Below, one piece after another: positions 14,042-24,100 of a stretch of 64,000 nt of DNA (the stretch's first letter is position 1; the number at the start of each line of letters is the position of its first letter). The notes beneath the pieces were generated by a model. That model had not been told where the DNA came from, ran no database searches, and was given only the letters and a program-made list of their open reading frames with translations. The DNA lies in the NCBI RefSeq assembly GCF_012272825.1, contig NZ_JAAWWS010000156.1, positions 48,133 to 112,132 of the forward strand, read 5' to 3'. Origin of the DNA: Wenzhouxiangella sp. XN79A. GTDB lineage: Bacteria; Pseudomonadota; Gammaproteobacteria; Xanthomonadales; Wenzhouxiangellaceae. A program made the position numbers and the translations under genes.

Positions 14042-14773
14042 TCACAGGCCTCCTTCGCGGCGGTCGAGCTGGTCGCCGACGTAGCGCGAATCCTGCCGGA
14101 TCACGCGCGGCACCAGCACCCGCGGCTCGATCTCGGTCGGCTCGTAGACCACGCGCTTCTTCTCTTCGTCGTAACGCACGGTGACGTTGCCGATCAGCGG
14201 GAAGTCCTTGCGGAACGGGTGGCCGATGAAGCCGTAGTCGGTCAGCAGCCGGCGAAGGTCCGGATGACCTTCGAACATGATGCCGAACAGGTCGAAGGCC
14301 TCGCGCTCGTACCAGTTGGCCGAGGCCCAGACGTCGACCAGCGACGGCAGGGTCGGAAAGCCGGCATCCTGCGGGTGGCAGCGCAGCCGGACGCGATGGT
14401 TGTGCACCGTCGACAGCAGGTGCACGACCACGGCGAAGCGATTCGGGATCGCCTCGGCCTCGGGCCGGCTGGCCCAGTCGAAGCGGCCCGGACCGAGGTG
14501 GTCGACGCCGCGCGAGAATCCGCTGCCGGTGGCTTCGGCGGTTTCCCATTCGTCGTCGCCGTAGCCGAGGAAGTCGACGCCGCAGAGGTCGACCAGCATG
14601 TCGAACTCGAGCTCGGCGTCGTCGCGCAGGCGGGTACAGGTATCGACCCAGTCACGCGCCTGGACTTCGACGGTCAGCTGCCGGACCTGCTCGCGCACGG
14701 CCACGACCCGGTCGCCGAGCAGCGACTCGATGCGCTTGACGATCTTCTGGTTGCGTTCGGTGAACTGGCTCAT
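14042..14773 (-). CDS. nuoC: NADH-quinone oxidoreductase subunit C
   Basis: 243-residue 30-kDa-type subunit of the peripheral arm. The signature [20 protein letters not shown] appears at about residues 154-173, followed by [20 protein letters not shown]. Start is [10 protein letters not shown]; the frame is open further upstream only because it crosses nuoB out of phase. Its ATG overlaps the nuoB stop by four bases. Confidence 0.96.
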   Translation of the reverse strand: MSQFTERNQKIVKRIESLLGDRVVAVREQVRQLTVEVQARDWVDTCTRLRDDAELEFDMLVDLCGVDFLGYGDDEWETAEATGSGFSRGVDHLGPGRFDWASRPEAEAIPNRFAVVVHLLSTVHNHRVRLRCHPQDAGFPTLPSLVDVWASANWYEREAFDLFGIMFEGHPDLRRLLTDYGFIGHPFRKDFPLIGNVTVRYDEEKKRVVYEPTEIEPRVLVPRVIRQDSRYVGDQLDRREGGL

Positions 14774-15306
14774 GCGGCAGGCGCCATGATCGTGTTGGTC
14801 CGGCGGATCTTCTTCTGCAGCTGGATGATTCCGTAGACCAGCTGCTCGGCCGAGGGCGGGCAGCCGGGCACGTAGACATCGACCGGGACGATCCGGTCGC
14901 AGCCGCGGGTCACGGCGTAGGAATAGTGGTAGTAGCCGCCGCCGTTGGCGCAGGAGCCCATCGAGATCACCCATTTCGGGTCGGGCATCTGGTCGTAGAC
15001 CTTGCGCAGCGCCGGCGCCATCTTGTTGCACAGCGTGCCGGCGACGATCATCACGTCGGACTGGCGCGGGCTGGGGCGGAACACCACGCCGAACCGGTCG
15101 AGGTCGTAGCGCGATGCGCCGGCGTGCATCATTTCCACCGCGCAGCAGGCCAGGCCGAAGGTCATCGGCCACATGCTGCCGGTCCGCGCCCAGTTGATCA
15201 GCGTATCGACCGACGTGGTGACCATGCCCCGGGCGAGCAGCGGGTTGCTGTCGGCATCGGGCCGGAGAATGTCGTCGACCTGGTTGAGTTCCGCAATCAC
15301 TCCCAT
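14770..15306 (-). CDS. nuoB: NADH-quinone oxidoreductase subunit B
   Basis: 178-residue subunit that holds the terminal N2 [4Fe-4S] cluster, the direct electron donor to quinone. Ligands are the tandem C54-C55 ([10 protein letters not shown]), C119 (MGSCANGG) and C149 ([10 protein letters not shown]). Start is [10 protein letters not shown], which overlaps the end of nuoA by 10 bases. Length is typical for the family (about 158-220). Confidence 0.97.
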   Translation of the reverse strand: MGVIAELNQVDDILRPDADSNPLLARGMVTTSVDTLINWARTGSMWPMTFGLACCAVEMMHAGASRYDLDRFGVVFRPSPRQSDVMIVAGTLCNKMAPALRKVYDQMPDPKWVISMGSCANGGGYYHYSYAVTRGCDRIVPVDVYVPGCPPSAEQLVYGIIQLQKKIRRTNTIMAPAA

Positions 15307-15653
15307 TCCAGCGCACCCTTCTTCCATTCGTAGATGAACCCGATCACCAGCACCGCCAGGAAGATGGCCATCGCGACCAGCCCGGTCATGCCGATCGCAT
15401 CCAGCGCGACCGCCCACGGGAAGAGGAAGGCGATTTCCAGGTCGAAGATGATGAACAGGATGGCGACGAGGTAGAACCGCACGTCGAACTTCATGCGCGA
15501 GTCCTCGAAGGCCTCGAAGCCGCACTCGTACGGCGAGTTCTTCTCGGCATCGGGCCGGCGCGGTCCGAGGATGCCGCCGGCCAGGATCAGCGCCACGCCC
15601 ATACCGGCCGCCACGCCCAGGAAGATCAGGATCGGAAAGTATTCGGTCAGCAT
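15297..15653 (-). CDS. nuoA: NADH-quinone oxidoreductase subunit A
   Basis: 118-residue, three-helix membrane subunit, first gene of the nuo operon. The conserved loop [20 protein letters not shown] and helix [20 protein letters not shown] are present. Start is [10 protein letters not shown]. It lies 118 bases downstream of tRNA-Leu; that gap contains a strong hairpin (15722-15740) and presumably a promoter, which could not be pinpointed. Confidence 0.97.
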   Translation of the reverse strand: MLTEYFPILIFLGVAAGMGVALILAGGILGPRRPDAEKNSPYECGFEAFEDSRMKFDVRFYLVAILFIIFDLEIAFLFPWAVALDAIGMTGLVAMAIFLAVLVIGFIYEWKKGALEWE

Positions 15654-15721
15654 GTCGTCTCGTTTCCTGCGAAGCCCCGGACCGGACCGCGTCCGGAAAC
15701 GGGGCGGGATGAGAAGCGAAG

Positions 15722-15740
15722 CGCCCGGTGATCCCGGGCG
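15722..15740 (-). terminator. Hairpin between tRNA-Leu and nuoA
   Basis: Perfect 7-bp stem CGCCCGG/CCGGGCG with a 5-base loop, 31 bases downstream of the tRNA 3' end, followed on the lower strand by CTTCGCTTCTC. It could terminate the tRNA transcript or act as a processing or attenuation signal ahead of nuoA. The T tract is weak. Confidence 0.4.
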
Positions 15741-15771
15741 TCTCGTCGTCATCCACGTCGTGTCGTGATCC

Positions 15772-15858
15772 TGGTGCCGAAGGCCGGACTCGAACCGGCA
15801 CGGCCGTTAGGCCACTGCCCCCTCAAGACAGCGTGTCTACCAATTCCACCACTTCGGC
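15772..15858 (-). tRNA. tRNA-Leu (anticodon GAG)
   Basis: 87-base class II tRNA read on the lower strand. Acceptor ends GCCGAAG and CTTCGGC pair, and CCA is encoded at 15774-15772. The D-region has the leucine-type TGGTGGAATTGGTAGAC sequence. The anticodon stem-loop CTGTC TTGAGGG GGCAG gives GAG, reading CUC/CUU codons. A long variable arm and GGTTCGAGTCC T-loop follow. It sits between secG and nuoA, a position conserved in Xanthomonadales. Confidence 0.97.
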
Positions 15859-15903
15859 AGGAACACGACGTGAACTCGAAAGTCGTTGAACTCGTTGCCC
15901 CGG

Positions 15904-16347
15904 TCAGCCGACCGGAGGCTCCGGAATCGTCTCGGCCTCGCTGTCCGATTCGATCTCCGTACCGGCCGCGTCGGGCTCGGCTTGCGGCTCGGCCTCATCG
16001 CCGGACGGCGCGCTGTCGAGCTGCTCGATGACGGCATCGACGGCCGCTTCCGGATCGTCTTCGGGCGCGGATTGCTCCAGCGCACCGACCACACCGAGGT
16101 CCTCCGACTGTCCGCCGCCACCGGCCGCGAGGACGGCCATGGCCAGGCTGATGCCGAAGAACCCGACGGCCAGCCAGCCGGTGGTGCGGGTCAGGAAGTT
16201 GCCGGCGCCGCGCGAACCGAACACGGTGCCCGAAGCACCGGACCCGAACGCCGCACCCATGGTCGCACCGGGCCCGCGCTGGACCAGAACGATGGCGATC
16301 AGGCCAGCGGCCAGCAGGACGTGCAACACGATCAGTACCGTAAACAT
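15904..16347 (-). CDS. secG: Preprotein translocase subunit SecG
   Basis: 147-residue small subunit of the SecYEG inner-membrane channel. Two membrane helices (about 3-22 and 53-75) flank the highly conserved cytosolic loop VQRGPGATMGAAFGSGASG. The acidic tail after residue 80 (rich in E, D, P and A) makes the protein longer than E. coli SecG (110), a common variation. Start is MFTVLIVLHV; 39 further codons upstream are in frame but do not resemble the family. It lies directly upstream of the tRNA-Leu and downstream of tpiA. Confidence 0.95.
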   Translation of the reverse strand: MFTVLIVLHVLLAAGLIAIVLVQRGPGATMGAAFGSGASGTVFGSRGAGNFLTRTTGWLAVGFFGISLAMAVLAAGGGGQSEDLGVVGALEQSAPEDDPEAAVDAVIEQLDSAPSGDEAEPQAEPDAAGTEIESDSEAETIPEPPVG

Positions 16348-16408
16348 GCGTGACTCAGATTCCGTGGTTGATTCTCGCTCCCGCGTTCCGGCGGGAAGAT
16401 TCCGCGTC

Positions 16409-17179
16409 TCAGGCGACCGCGGCCTCGACGATGCCGAGGAACGACGCAGCGTCCAGCGACGCACCGCCGATCAGGCCGCCGTCGATGTCCTCGCAGGCCA
16501 GCAGGGCCGATGCATTCCCCGGCTTCATGCTGCCGCCGTAGAGGATCCGTATGCGGCCCGCTATTGTAGCACTCTCGTTCGCGAGGCGGGTTCGAATGAA
16601 CGCGTGAATCTCCTGGGCCTGCTCCGGCGTGGCGGTCCGGCCGGTGCCGATCGCCCACACCGGCTCGTAGGCGACGACCGCCTGCTCGAAGGCCGCGATT
16701 CCGGCCTCGCGCACCACCGCGTCGATCTGCGCGCCGATCACCGCCTCGGCCTGGCCGGCGTCGCGCTGGACCAGGGATTCGCCGACGCACAGCACCGGAA
16801 TCAGCCCGCCGTCGATCGCGGCGACGAACTTCGCGGCCACGATTGCGTCGGTTTCGCCGTGATCCTCGCGCCGCTCCGAGTGGCCGACCAGCACGAACTC
16901 GGCGCCGAAATCGCGCAGCATGGCGGCCGACACATCGCCGGTGTGGGCGCCGGACTCGCGCGGACTCAGATCCTGGGCACCGAGCGCCAGCTCGGCCGAG
17001 CCGTGGGCCGCGACCAGGGTCTCGCGGGCCGCGGCCAGGTAGGGAAACGGCGGCATCACCGCCACCTCGGGACCGACCGGCCGGCCGGCGAGGATGCCGG
17101 CGATCAGTTCGCGGGTCATGGCCTGCGATCCGTTCATCTTCCAGTTCCCGGCGATCAGCGGGCGGCGGTCAGGGTGCAT
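16409..17179 (-). CDS. tpiA: Triose-phosphate isomerase
   Basis: 256-residue glycolytic TIM-barrel enzyme that interconverts dihydroxyacetone phosphate and glyceraldehyde 3-phosphate. Catalytic residues are in place: K14 (AGNWKMNG), H100 (VLVGHSERR) and E172 (AYEPVWAIGTG). The phosphate-binding ILYGGSMKPGNA is near the C-terminus. Start is MHPDRRPLIAG. It is first in the tpiA-secG-tRNA-nuo string, 61 bases upstream of secG. Confidence 0.97.
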   Translation of the reverse strand: MHPDRRPLIAGNWKMNGSQAMTRELIAGILAGRPVGPEVAVMPPFPYLAAARETLVAAHGSAELALGAQDLSPRESGAHTGDVSAAMLRDFGAEFVLVGHSERREDHGETDAIVAAKFVAAIDGGLIPVLCVGESLVQRDAGQAEAVIGAQIDAVVREAGIAAFEQAVVAYEPVWAIGTGRTATPEQAQEIHAFIRTRLANESATIAGRIRILYGGSMKPGNASALLACEDIDGGLIGGASLDAASFLGIVEAAVA

Positions 17180-17385
17180 GTCGACTCTCCTCGTCGGCGG
17201 CATGGGCATGGGCTTCGGGCTCGCGTCGGCACGGGGACCGGCGCGGCGGTCAAGGATAGGCGCGCGCGCCGCGCCGCGCAATGCACGCGGCCCGATCGGC
17301 CGTACTTGGCCCGTTCTTCACGAGGCCCCGACCATGATGATCCAGCGACCCTGCACACCCGACTCGGCCATCCGGAGGAACCGAA

Positions 17386-17994
17386 ATGAATCGCCTGCTG
17401 ACTTCGACCCTGCTGACCGGCGCCGCACTGGCGGCCACCGCGCTTGCGCCCGCACCGGCCGCCGCCGCGCCGGAGACCTACGTCATCGACACCCGCGGCG
17501 CACACGCCTTCGTCCAGTTCAGGATTTCGCACCTCGGCTTCTCGTGGCTGTACGGCCGCTTCAACGACTTCGAGGGCGAATTCACCTTCGACCCGGACGC
17601 CCCCGAGACGTCGTCGGTGGCCGTCGAGATCCGCACCGCCAGCATCGACAGCAACCACCGGCGCCGCGACGAACACCTGCGCGGCGAGGACTTCCTGAAG
17701 GTCGAGCAGCACCCGGTCGCGCGCTTCCGCTCGACCGCCTTCGTACCGACCGGCAAGGACCGGTACCGGCTCGAGGGCGAACTGACGATGCTCGGGCAGA
17801 CCCGCGATCTGGCGATCGAGGTCGAACAGACCGGTGCCGGCGAAGACCCCTGGGGCGGGTTCCGGCGCGGCTTCGAGGGCACGACCACGCTCACGCTGGC
17901 CGACTGGGGCATCGATTACGAGCTGGGTCCGGAGGCGCGAACCGTACAGATGACCCTGACCATCGAAGGCATCCGCCGCGACGGCGAGACCTGA
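17386..17994 (+). CDS. YceI family periplasmic protein
   Basis: 202-residue secreted protein. A Sec signal peptide (hydrophobic core LLTGAALAATALA, cleavage near AAA at about 28) precedes a lipocalin-like YceI domain beginning YVIDTRGAHAFVQFRISHLGFS. YceI proteins bind isoprenoid or amphiphilic ligands in the periplasm; the ligand here is unknown. A clear GGAGG lies 8 bases before the ATG. It is divergent from tpiA (206-base gap) and convergent with pmbA. Confidence 0.9.
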   Translation: MNRLLTSTLLTGAALAATALAPAPAAAAPETYVIDTRGAHAFVQFRISHLGFSWLYGRFNDFEGEFTFDPDAPETSSVAVEIRTASIDSNHRRRDEHLRGEDFLKVEQHPVARFRSTAFVPTGKDRYRLEGELTMLGQTRDLAIEVEQTGAGEDPWGGFRRGFEGTTTLTLADWGIDYELGPEARTVQMTLTIEGIRRDGET

Positions 17995-18011
17995 ACAGGT
18001 CGGACCCGCGC

Positions 18012-18036
18012 GACCCGGACGGCCGCCGTCGGGGTC
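18012..18036. terminator. Bidirectional hairpin between yceI-like gene and pmbA
   Basis: A 25-base palindrome with 10 of 11 pairs matched, GACCCGGACGG/CCGTCGGGGTC around a 3-base loop. It occupies the 40-base gap between two convergent genes and overlaps the pmbA stop. It has no T tract, so termination by this hairpin is an inference from position and stability. Confidence 0.4.
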
Positions 18037-19414
18037 ACTCCCCGGCGACGGTCATGCGTTCGATCAGGATCGACGGGGTCTGGACGTTGCGCCGGGTCTC
18101 GACATCGTTGCCGAGCGCGACGACTCCGGCGTACAGGTCCCGCAGGTTGCCGGCAATGGTGATCTCCTCGACCGGGTAGGCCACTTGCCCGTCCTCGATC
18201 CAGTAGCCCGACGCGCCGCGCGAGTAATCGCCGGTGACCAGGTTCACGCCCTGCCCCATCACTTCGGTCACGACCAGGCCGCGGCCCATCTGCCGGATCA
18301 GCTCGGCCTGCGAGGCCTTGCCCGGCCGGACCAGCAGATTGCGCACGCCGCCGGCGTTGCCGGTGGTCTCCAGCCCGAGTTTTCGTGCCGAGTAGCTGCC
18401 CAGCAGATAGCGGACCAGCCGACCGGCTTCGATCAGCGGCGCCGGCTTCGTGGCCACGCCTTCGGCGTCGAACGAACTCGACCGCGCTTCACCCGGCCGA
18501 TGCGGATCTTCGTGGATCTGGACGAAGTCGGGGAAGATCGCTTCGCCGCGACGATCGAGCAGAAAGCTCGAGCGGCGATACAGGTTGCCGCCCGAGGCCG
18601 CGCCGACCAGGTGGCGAATCAACCCCAGCGCGGTGTCGGGCGTGAACAGCACCGGCGTCGGGCCGGTCGGCGCGCGGCGCGCGCCGAGCCGCTTCAGGGC
18701 CCGCTCCGCAGCGCCCCGGCCGGTGAGCTCGGGCGCGGCCAGGGCGTCGAAGCGGCCCTGGTCATCCCAGTCCCAGTCGCGCTGCATGCCGCGCTCATCG
18801 CGCGCCACCAGCACACAGCTCTGGCCGTAGCCGGTGTGCCGATCGGCAGCGAGAAACCCGTGGCTGTTGGCATACACGCCGATCGCTGCCGACGTCGAAA
18901 CGCCGGCGCCCTCGGAGTTGTCGATCCGCGGGTCGACCTCGCGGCCGGCCGTCTCGATCGCCCGTGCGCGCTCGAGCAGTGCGTTCATGTCCGGCGTCGC
19001 GGGATGCCAGCAGTCGAAGTCCTCGATGCGTTCGGCCATGCGCTCGGCATCGGCCAGCCCGCCGGCCGGGTCGGGCTGGGTGTAGGTCGCGATCGCCAGT
19101 GCCTGCTCCACGGCACGCTCCAGCGCCTCGGGCGACAGGTCGCCGGTGGTTGCCGTGCCGCTGGCCTTGTTGCGATACACCGTCACCGTCACGCCGCGGT
19201 CGCGTGCTTCCTCCAGCGTGTCGACCTCGCCGAGCCGCACGCTGACCTCGCGGGCCAGGCTGGAGCTGACGCGCACCTCGGCCTGCTCGGCGCCGCCGGC
19301 CCGCGCCTTTCGCAGCAGGCCCAGGGCAATCTCCGACAGCATCGCCTGTTCGCCGTCCGGATCGACCAGCAGTTCATGGGCCCCGCGGGCCTTCGGTTCG
19401 GGCAGCGCGCTCAT
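18035..19414 (-). CDS. pmbA: TldE/PmbA family metallopeptidase subunit
   Basis: 459-residue partner of TldD. In E. coli the TldD/TldE heterodimer is a cytosolic metalloprotease that trims unfolded peptides, matures microcin B17 and degrades CcdA. This subunit lacks the HExxH motif, as expected for TldE, and has the C-terminal GYWIEDGQVAYPVEEITIAGNL block typical of the family. Its ATG overlaps the tldD stop by four bases, which fits a stoichiometric complex. Confidence 0.95.
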   Translation of the reverse strand: MSALPEPKARGAHELLVDPDGEQAMLSEIALGLLRKARAGGAEQAEVRVSSSLAREVSVRLGEVDTLEEARDRGVTVTVYRNKASGTATTGDLSPEALERAVEQALAIATYTQPDPAGGLADAERMAERIEDFDCWHPATPDMNALLERARAIETAGREVDPRIDNSEGAGVSTSAAIGVYANSHGFLAADRHTGYGQSCVLVARDERGMQRDWDWDDQGRFDALAAPELTGRGAAERALKRLGARRAPTGPTPVLFTPDTALGLIRHLVGAASGGNLYRRSSFLLDRRGEAIFPDFVQIHEDPHRPGEARSSSFDAEGVATKPAPLIEAGRLVRYLLGSYSARKLGLETTGNAGGVRNLLVRPGKASQAELIRQMGRGLVVTEVMGQGVNLVTGDYSRGASGYWIEDGQVAYPVEEITIAGNLRDLYAGVVALGNDVETRRNVQTPSILIERMTVAGE

Positions 19415-20841
19415 GCCGTACCTCCGACCGTCAGGCCATCGATGCGCAGGGTCGGCTGACCGACGCCCACCGGCACGCCCTGGCCGTCCTTGCCGCAGAC
19501 GCCGACCCCGGCGTCGAGCTCGAGGTCGTTGCCGACCATCGCCACCCGGGTCAGCACGTCCGGGCCGTTGCCGATCAGCGTGGCGCCCTTCAGCGGCGCG
19601 CCGACCTTGCCGTTCTTCACCCGGTAGGCCTCCGAGGCCACGAACACGAACTTGCCGGAGGTGATGTCGACCTGCCCGCCGTTGAAGTTGACCGCATAGA
19701 TGCCGTCGTCGACCGAGGCCAGGATTTCCTCCGGATCGTGCTCGCCGGGCCGCATGTAGGTGTTGGTCATGCGCGGCATCGGCAGGTGCGCGAACGACTC
19801 GCGCCGGCCGTTGCCGGTCGCCGGCATGCCCATCGCGCGGGCGTTGAGCTTGTCCTGCATCAGGCCGACCAACCGGCCGTCCTCGATCAGCGTCGTGCAG
19901 TGGGTCGGCGTGCCCTCGTCGTCGATGCTCAGCGAGCCGCGGCGACCCGGCAGCGTGCCGTCGTCGACCACCGTGCAGTGCTCGGTGGCCACCTTCTCGC
20001 CCATCTTCCCGTTGAACGCGGAAATGCCCTTGCGGTGGAAATCGCCTTCCAGGCCGTGGCCGATCGCCTCGTGCAGCAGCACGCCGGGCCAGCCCGGACC
20101 GAGCACCACGGTCATGAACCCGGCCGGCGCGTCCTCTGCGGCCAGGTTCAGCGTGGCCTGGCGGACCGCCTCGCCGGCCAGTTTCTGCCAGGCCTCGGGG
20201 CGCATCAGCTCATCGAGCGCGTAGCGCCCGCCGCCGCCGGCGTTGCCGGACTCGCGCCGGTCGCCTTCCTCGGCGATCACCCGGACATCGAGCCGGACCA
20301 GCGGCCGCACGTCGCCGGCCCGGGTGCCGTCGCTGGCCGCGATCAGCACCGATTCGTGCTGGCAGGCCAGCGAGACGTTGACCTGGGTGATGCGCGGGTC
20401 CAGCGAGCGGGCGTAGGCATCGATGGTACGCAGCAGGTCGACCTTGTCGGCCGAACCGCGCGCCTCGATCGGGTTGTCGGCCGAATACAGCGCCGGCGTA
20501 TCGACACGGCGCGCGACCGGCAACTGCCCATCCTCGCCGCTGCGGGCGATCGAGCGCGCGCTGCCGGCGGCTTCGAGCAGCGCAGGCAGCGTGATCGCGT
20601 CGGCATAGGCGAACCCGCTACCGGTGCCGACCACCGCTCGCACGCCGACGCCCTGGTCGATGTGGAAGCCGCCGGCCTTGACGATGCCGTCTTCCAGGCT
20701 CCAGGTCTCGGTCTGGCGATTCTGGAAATACAGATCGCCGAAATCGACCCGCCCGGCGACCAGCCGGCCGAGCACGCGATCGAGGTCGTCCGGCTGGAGC
20801 TCGGCCGGGGTCAGAAGATGTTCGGTTGCCAGTTGCAGCAT
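19411..20841 (-). CDS. tldD: Metalloprotease TldD
   Basis: 476-residue catalytic subunit of the TldD/TldE protease. The zinc motif HEAIGH is at residues 257-262, within GWPGVLLHEAIGHGLEGDF. Start is MLQLATEHLLTP; an in-frame extension of 22 codons upstream runs into the repeat-bearing spacer and is not supported. It is translationally coupled to pmbA. In gammaproteobacteria tldD commonly follows yhdP, as here. Confidence 0.96.
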   Translation of the reverse strand: MLQLATEHLLTPAELQPDDLDRVLGRLVAGRVDFGDLYFQNRQTETWSLEDGIVKAGGFHIDQGVGVRAVVGTGSGFAYADAITLPALLEAAGSARSIARSGEDGQLPVARRVDTPALYSADNPIEARGSADKVDLLRTIDAYARSLDPRITQVNVSLACQHESVLIAASDGTRAGDVRPLVRLDVRVIAEEGDRRESGNAGGGGRYALDELMRPEAWQKLAGEAVRQATLNLAAEDAPAGFMTVVLGPGWPGVLLHEAIGHGLEGDFHRKGISAFNGKMGEKVATEHCTVVDDGTLPGRRGSLSIDDEGTPTHCTTLIEDGRLVGLMQDKLNARAMGMPATGNGRRESFAHLPMPRMTNTYMRPGEHDPEEILASVDDGIYAVNFNGGQVDITSGKFVFVASEAYRVKNGKVGAPLKGATLIGNGPDVLTRVAMVGNDLELDAGVGVCGKDGQGVPVGVGQPTLRIDGLTVGGTA

Positions 20842-20914
20842 GTCGTGCTCACTTGAAGTCGTCGTTGAGGGCTTCGTTCGCGCCGTCGAAACCGGGAAGG
20901 TGTCCACACCAGAA

Positions 20915-21108
20915 CACGGATGGACACGGATGAAGATCAGGAATTCGTCACCGTCGGACCACGCCGTTTCGTAGAAGGGCGGAGCAACGTCGACGGCGCC
21001 TTGGACCGCGCCGGGCGCGATCGTTCGTGATGCGTCCGTTTCCCGGGCAACGGGCCGCGCCGAACTTCACGTCCACTCATTATCGGTGTTCATCCGTGTT
21101 CATCCGTG
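20915..21108. repeat. Inverted-repeat element between tldD and yhdP
   Basis: Left arm 20915-20934 (ACACGGATGG, ACACGGATGA units) and right arm 21089-21108 (TTCATCCGTG units) are inverted copies about 155 bases apart, inside the 325-base gap between tldD and yhdP. It is a sister version of the GCAGATGAAC elements in the nuo operon. The rest of the gap shows no gene. Confidence 0.7.
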
Positions 21109-21166
21109 GACAAACAAACCAGGCGCGTCCATGACCCGAACAGATATCCGGGCGCCGGCGCGGGAT

Positions 21167-24100
21167 TCAACCTCCGCCGCCTTCGTCCGGGGGCGATTCT
21201 TCGCCCGGCAGGGCCTCGACGCCGCGGGCGCTGATCGGCACGATCGAGGGGTCGCTCCACGGGCCGGTGACCGCGTACTGGACCTCGGAAATGCCGCGCA
21301 GCGGCTTGTCGAGCAGCTGCTGCAGCGCGGCACCGGCCGCCGCGCCGATCGGGCCGCCGGTCAGCGCGCCGATGATCGGCAGGGTCGAGCCGACGCCGGG
21401 CTGGACGATCAGGGTCTGGTCGTAGGTGCGATCGACCAGGTCGGTGCGACCGCGCACCCGGACGATCGCCGCCGGCGCCTCGATCACCAGGTCGTCGGTC
21501 ACCGCCTCGCCGTCGGCCAGCTCGAAGTGGCCTGCCACGCGGTCGAAGGTCAGGCCCTCGGCGAACACGTCGGTGAAGTCCAGCCGGAGCCGACGCGGGA
21601 TCGAGTTCAGGCTGACCAGACCGAGCAGGCGGCCGGCGCCGGGCTGCGCTTCGGGAATCACGCCGTCGCCGATCACCAGGTCCAGCGCGCCGTCGAAGCG
21701 CTGAAGCGTGAAATCGAGCGGGCTGCCCGGCCAGCGACCGTCGAGCGTGATCACCGCCTGGCCGCGCTGCAGGGCCAGATCGAAGCCGGCCTCGTTCAAC
21801 ACGCGGCCGAGGCCGTCGGCGGTGAAGCGGAACCGCCCGCCGGCGGTCGGCCGCCCGTCTTCGCCGGACCGCCAGTTGCCGCTGCCGGTCAGCGCCAGCG
21901 CTTCGGACTCGGTCGCGAACTGCTCGATCTCCAGCCCGTCCGGCGCGGCGTGCGAATTCATCGTCAGCCGACCGAGCTCGAGCTCACCGAAGCGCAGATC
22001 GTCGATCCGCAGGTCGATCTCCGGGAGCCGGCGCGGGTCCAGCGTCGACGGCCGGCCGGGCGGCTCGTCGACCGCCGGCCCGCGCGGCCAGTGGACCCGC
22101 TGGAACTCCGCGACGATCGCCGGGATGCCGCTGCCGCCGCCCGGCAGTCGGACCCGGCCGGCCACCGCCGGGCCGTCGACGCCGAGCCGCCAGTAGTCGT
22201 CCTCCCGGCCCAGGTCCAGCGTCATCGCACCCAGCGAAGTCCGGCCGAGCCGCGCATCCTCGATCCGCAGCGCGACGCGGCCATCGACACGGGCCGCGGC
22301 TGCGGCCCCGGCCGCACCGCGTTCCAGCAGCGGCGCGGCCAGGCCCAGCCAGCCGCCGAGGTCCAGCACCGGCAGTTCGCCGTCGACGTCGAAGCGCCCG
22401 CTGGCCGGCAGTTCGGCCGCGCCCGAACCCAGACCGACGCCGATCCGCTCGGACCCCGACCACAGGACCTCGGCGCGGTCGACGAGATCGAGCCGGACCG
22501 GCGCGTCGGCCCGGCCGAGCGGCACGACCAGCTCGAACGGCCAGGCCGCGCCGGCCGCCTTGTTCATCGGCGCGGGCAGATCCAGCGACAGCCCGACCAG
22601 GTCGCTGGCCACGCGCAGATTGCCGCTGCCCTGGCTGCCGGCGCCGCCGCCGAGCACTTCGACGGCCAGCGGCACGGTGCCGGAGACCCGGTCCAGCCAG
22701 CCGGTCAGCGTCTGCGGATCGAGCCCGAAGGCGTCGTCGGGCAGCGCGCGGTCCAGCGGCCAGCGTCCGGCAAGATGCAGCGCGAAGCGCGGCGCGAAGT
22801 CGGCGCGAACATCCAGCGACAACGGCGTCCCGTCGCGCTCGACCTCGAGCCGGGCCGGGCCGAAGCCCGCGCGCTGGAAGCCGATCGCACCGCGGATCGC
22901 GTCCAGCCGGTAGCGCGGCGTGTTCCAGTCCAGCGCCGCACCGTTGAAGCGGACCGCACCGGCCAGCCGCCAGTCGCGCAGTCCGCGCATCGGCAGCCAG
23001 ACCGCGGCCTCGGCCGAGGCCGGGCCGGACCAGCGACCGGCGTCCAGCGCCTCGCGGGCGCCGGCCAGCGGCAGCGCCCGGGTCAGTCGGGCCAGGTCGG
23101 CCGCACCCGCGCCCGGTGCGCTGGCCAGGTCCAGTTCGATTTCGGCGCTGGGCAGGTGGGCGATCCGGACCGTCGGGGCCCGCAGCGCCACGCCGGCCAC
23201 GCGCCCGGCCTCGACCGCGCCGTCCATCGACGGGCCGAGAAACTCCAGCCGCCCGTGCAGGTCTTCGCCGCGCGGCCAGCCGCGCGCATAGTCCAGGGTC
23301 AGGCCCTCGAACCGGATCCGGCTGTTCAATGCGCCTTCCGCCATCGATCGCTTCCAGGTGGTCGGGTCGCCGAACAGCGTGGTTCGGGCCTCGACCCGCT
23401 CGACCGCGATCAGCGCGCGGGCCAGCCAGCGGCGCACGTCGGCCGGCAGCCCCTTCAGCGGCAGCCAGCGCTGCGGCCGCTCGGCGGCAAGGCGTGGGGT
23501 GTCGACCAGCAGGTCCAGCATCACGCCGGAGGTCCAGGACGGATCGGTCAGCACCCCGCCATCGACCCGCAGGACCCGCTCGGCATCGGCAATTTCGAGC
23601 CCGTCGAATTCGATCCGACCCGGCCGCCAGCCCAGCGCGCCGTCGCTGCGATCGAAACGGACCGGCTCCGGGAACAGCGTCGGCCAGTCGAGCGCGAGCG
23701 CGCCCGACGGCTGCAGGCGCAGCGCGTCGCCGGCGAGGCCGAAATCCAGTTCGTCGAGCTCGAGATCCAGCGATTGCGCTTCGAAGCCGGCCCGCAGCGC
23801 GCGGATCCGGCCCCGGGCGGCATGCGGCCGGCCCTCGGCGCCGGCGCCGAACGCGAAGTCGTGCAGCGTCCCGCCCAGCGCGCTCGGCACGTCCAGGCCG
23901 CGTCCGCGCCACGGGGCGACCCAGGCGTGCAGGCGGGCCAGGTCGACGAACTCGGCAGCCATTGCGTAATGCGCCCGATCGGTGCCGAGCGCGGCGCGCG
24001 CGACCCAGGCCTCGCCGGTGCCGGGATCGGCAAGCTCGAACCCGATCTCGAATCGCGTGCCCTGCCCGCGCAGCGCCGATTCCAGCCGCGCCCGCTCGAC

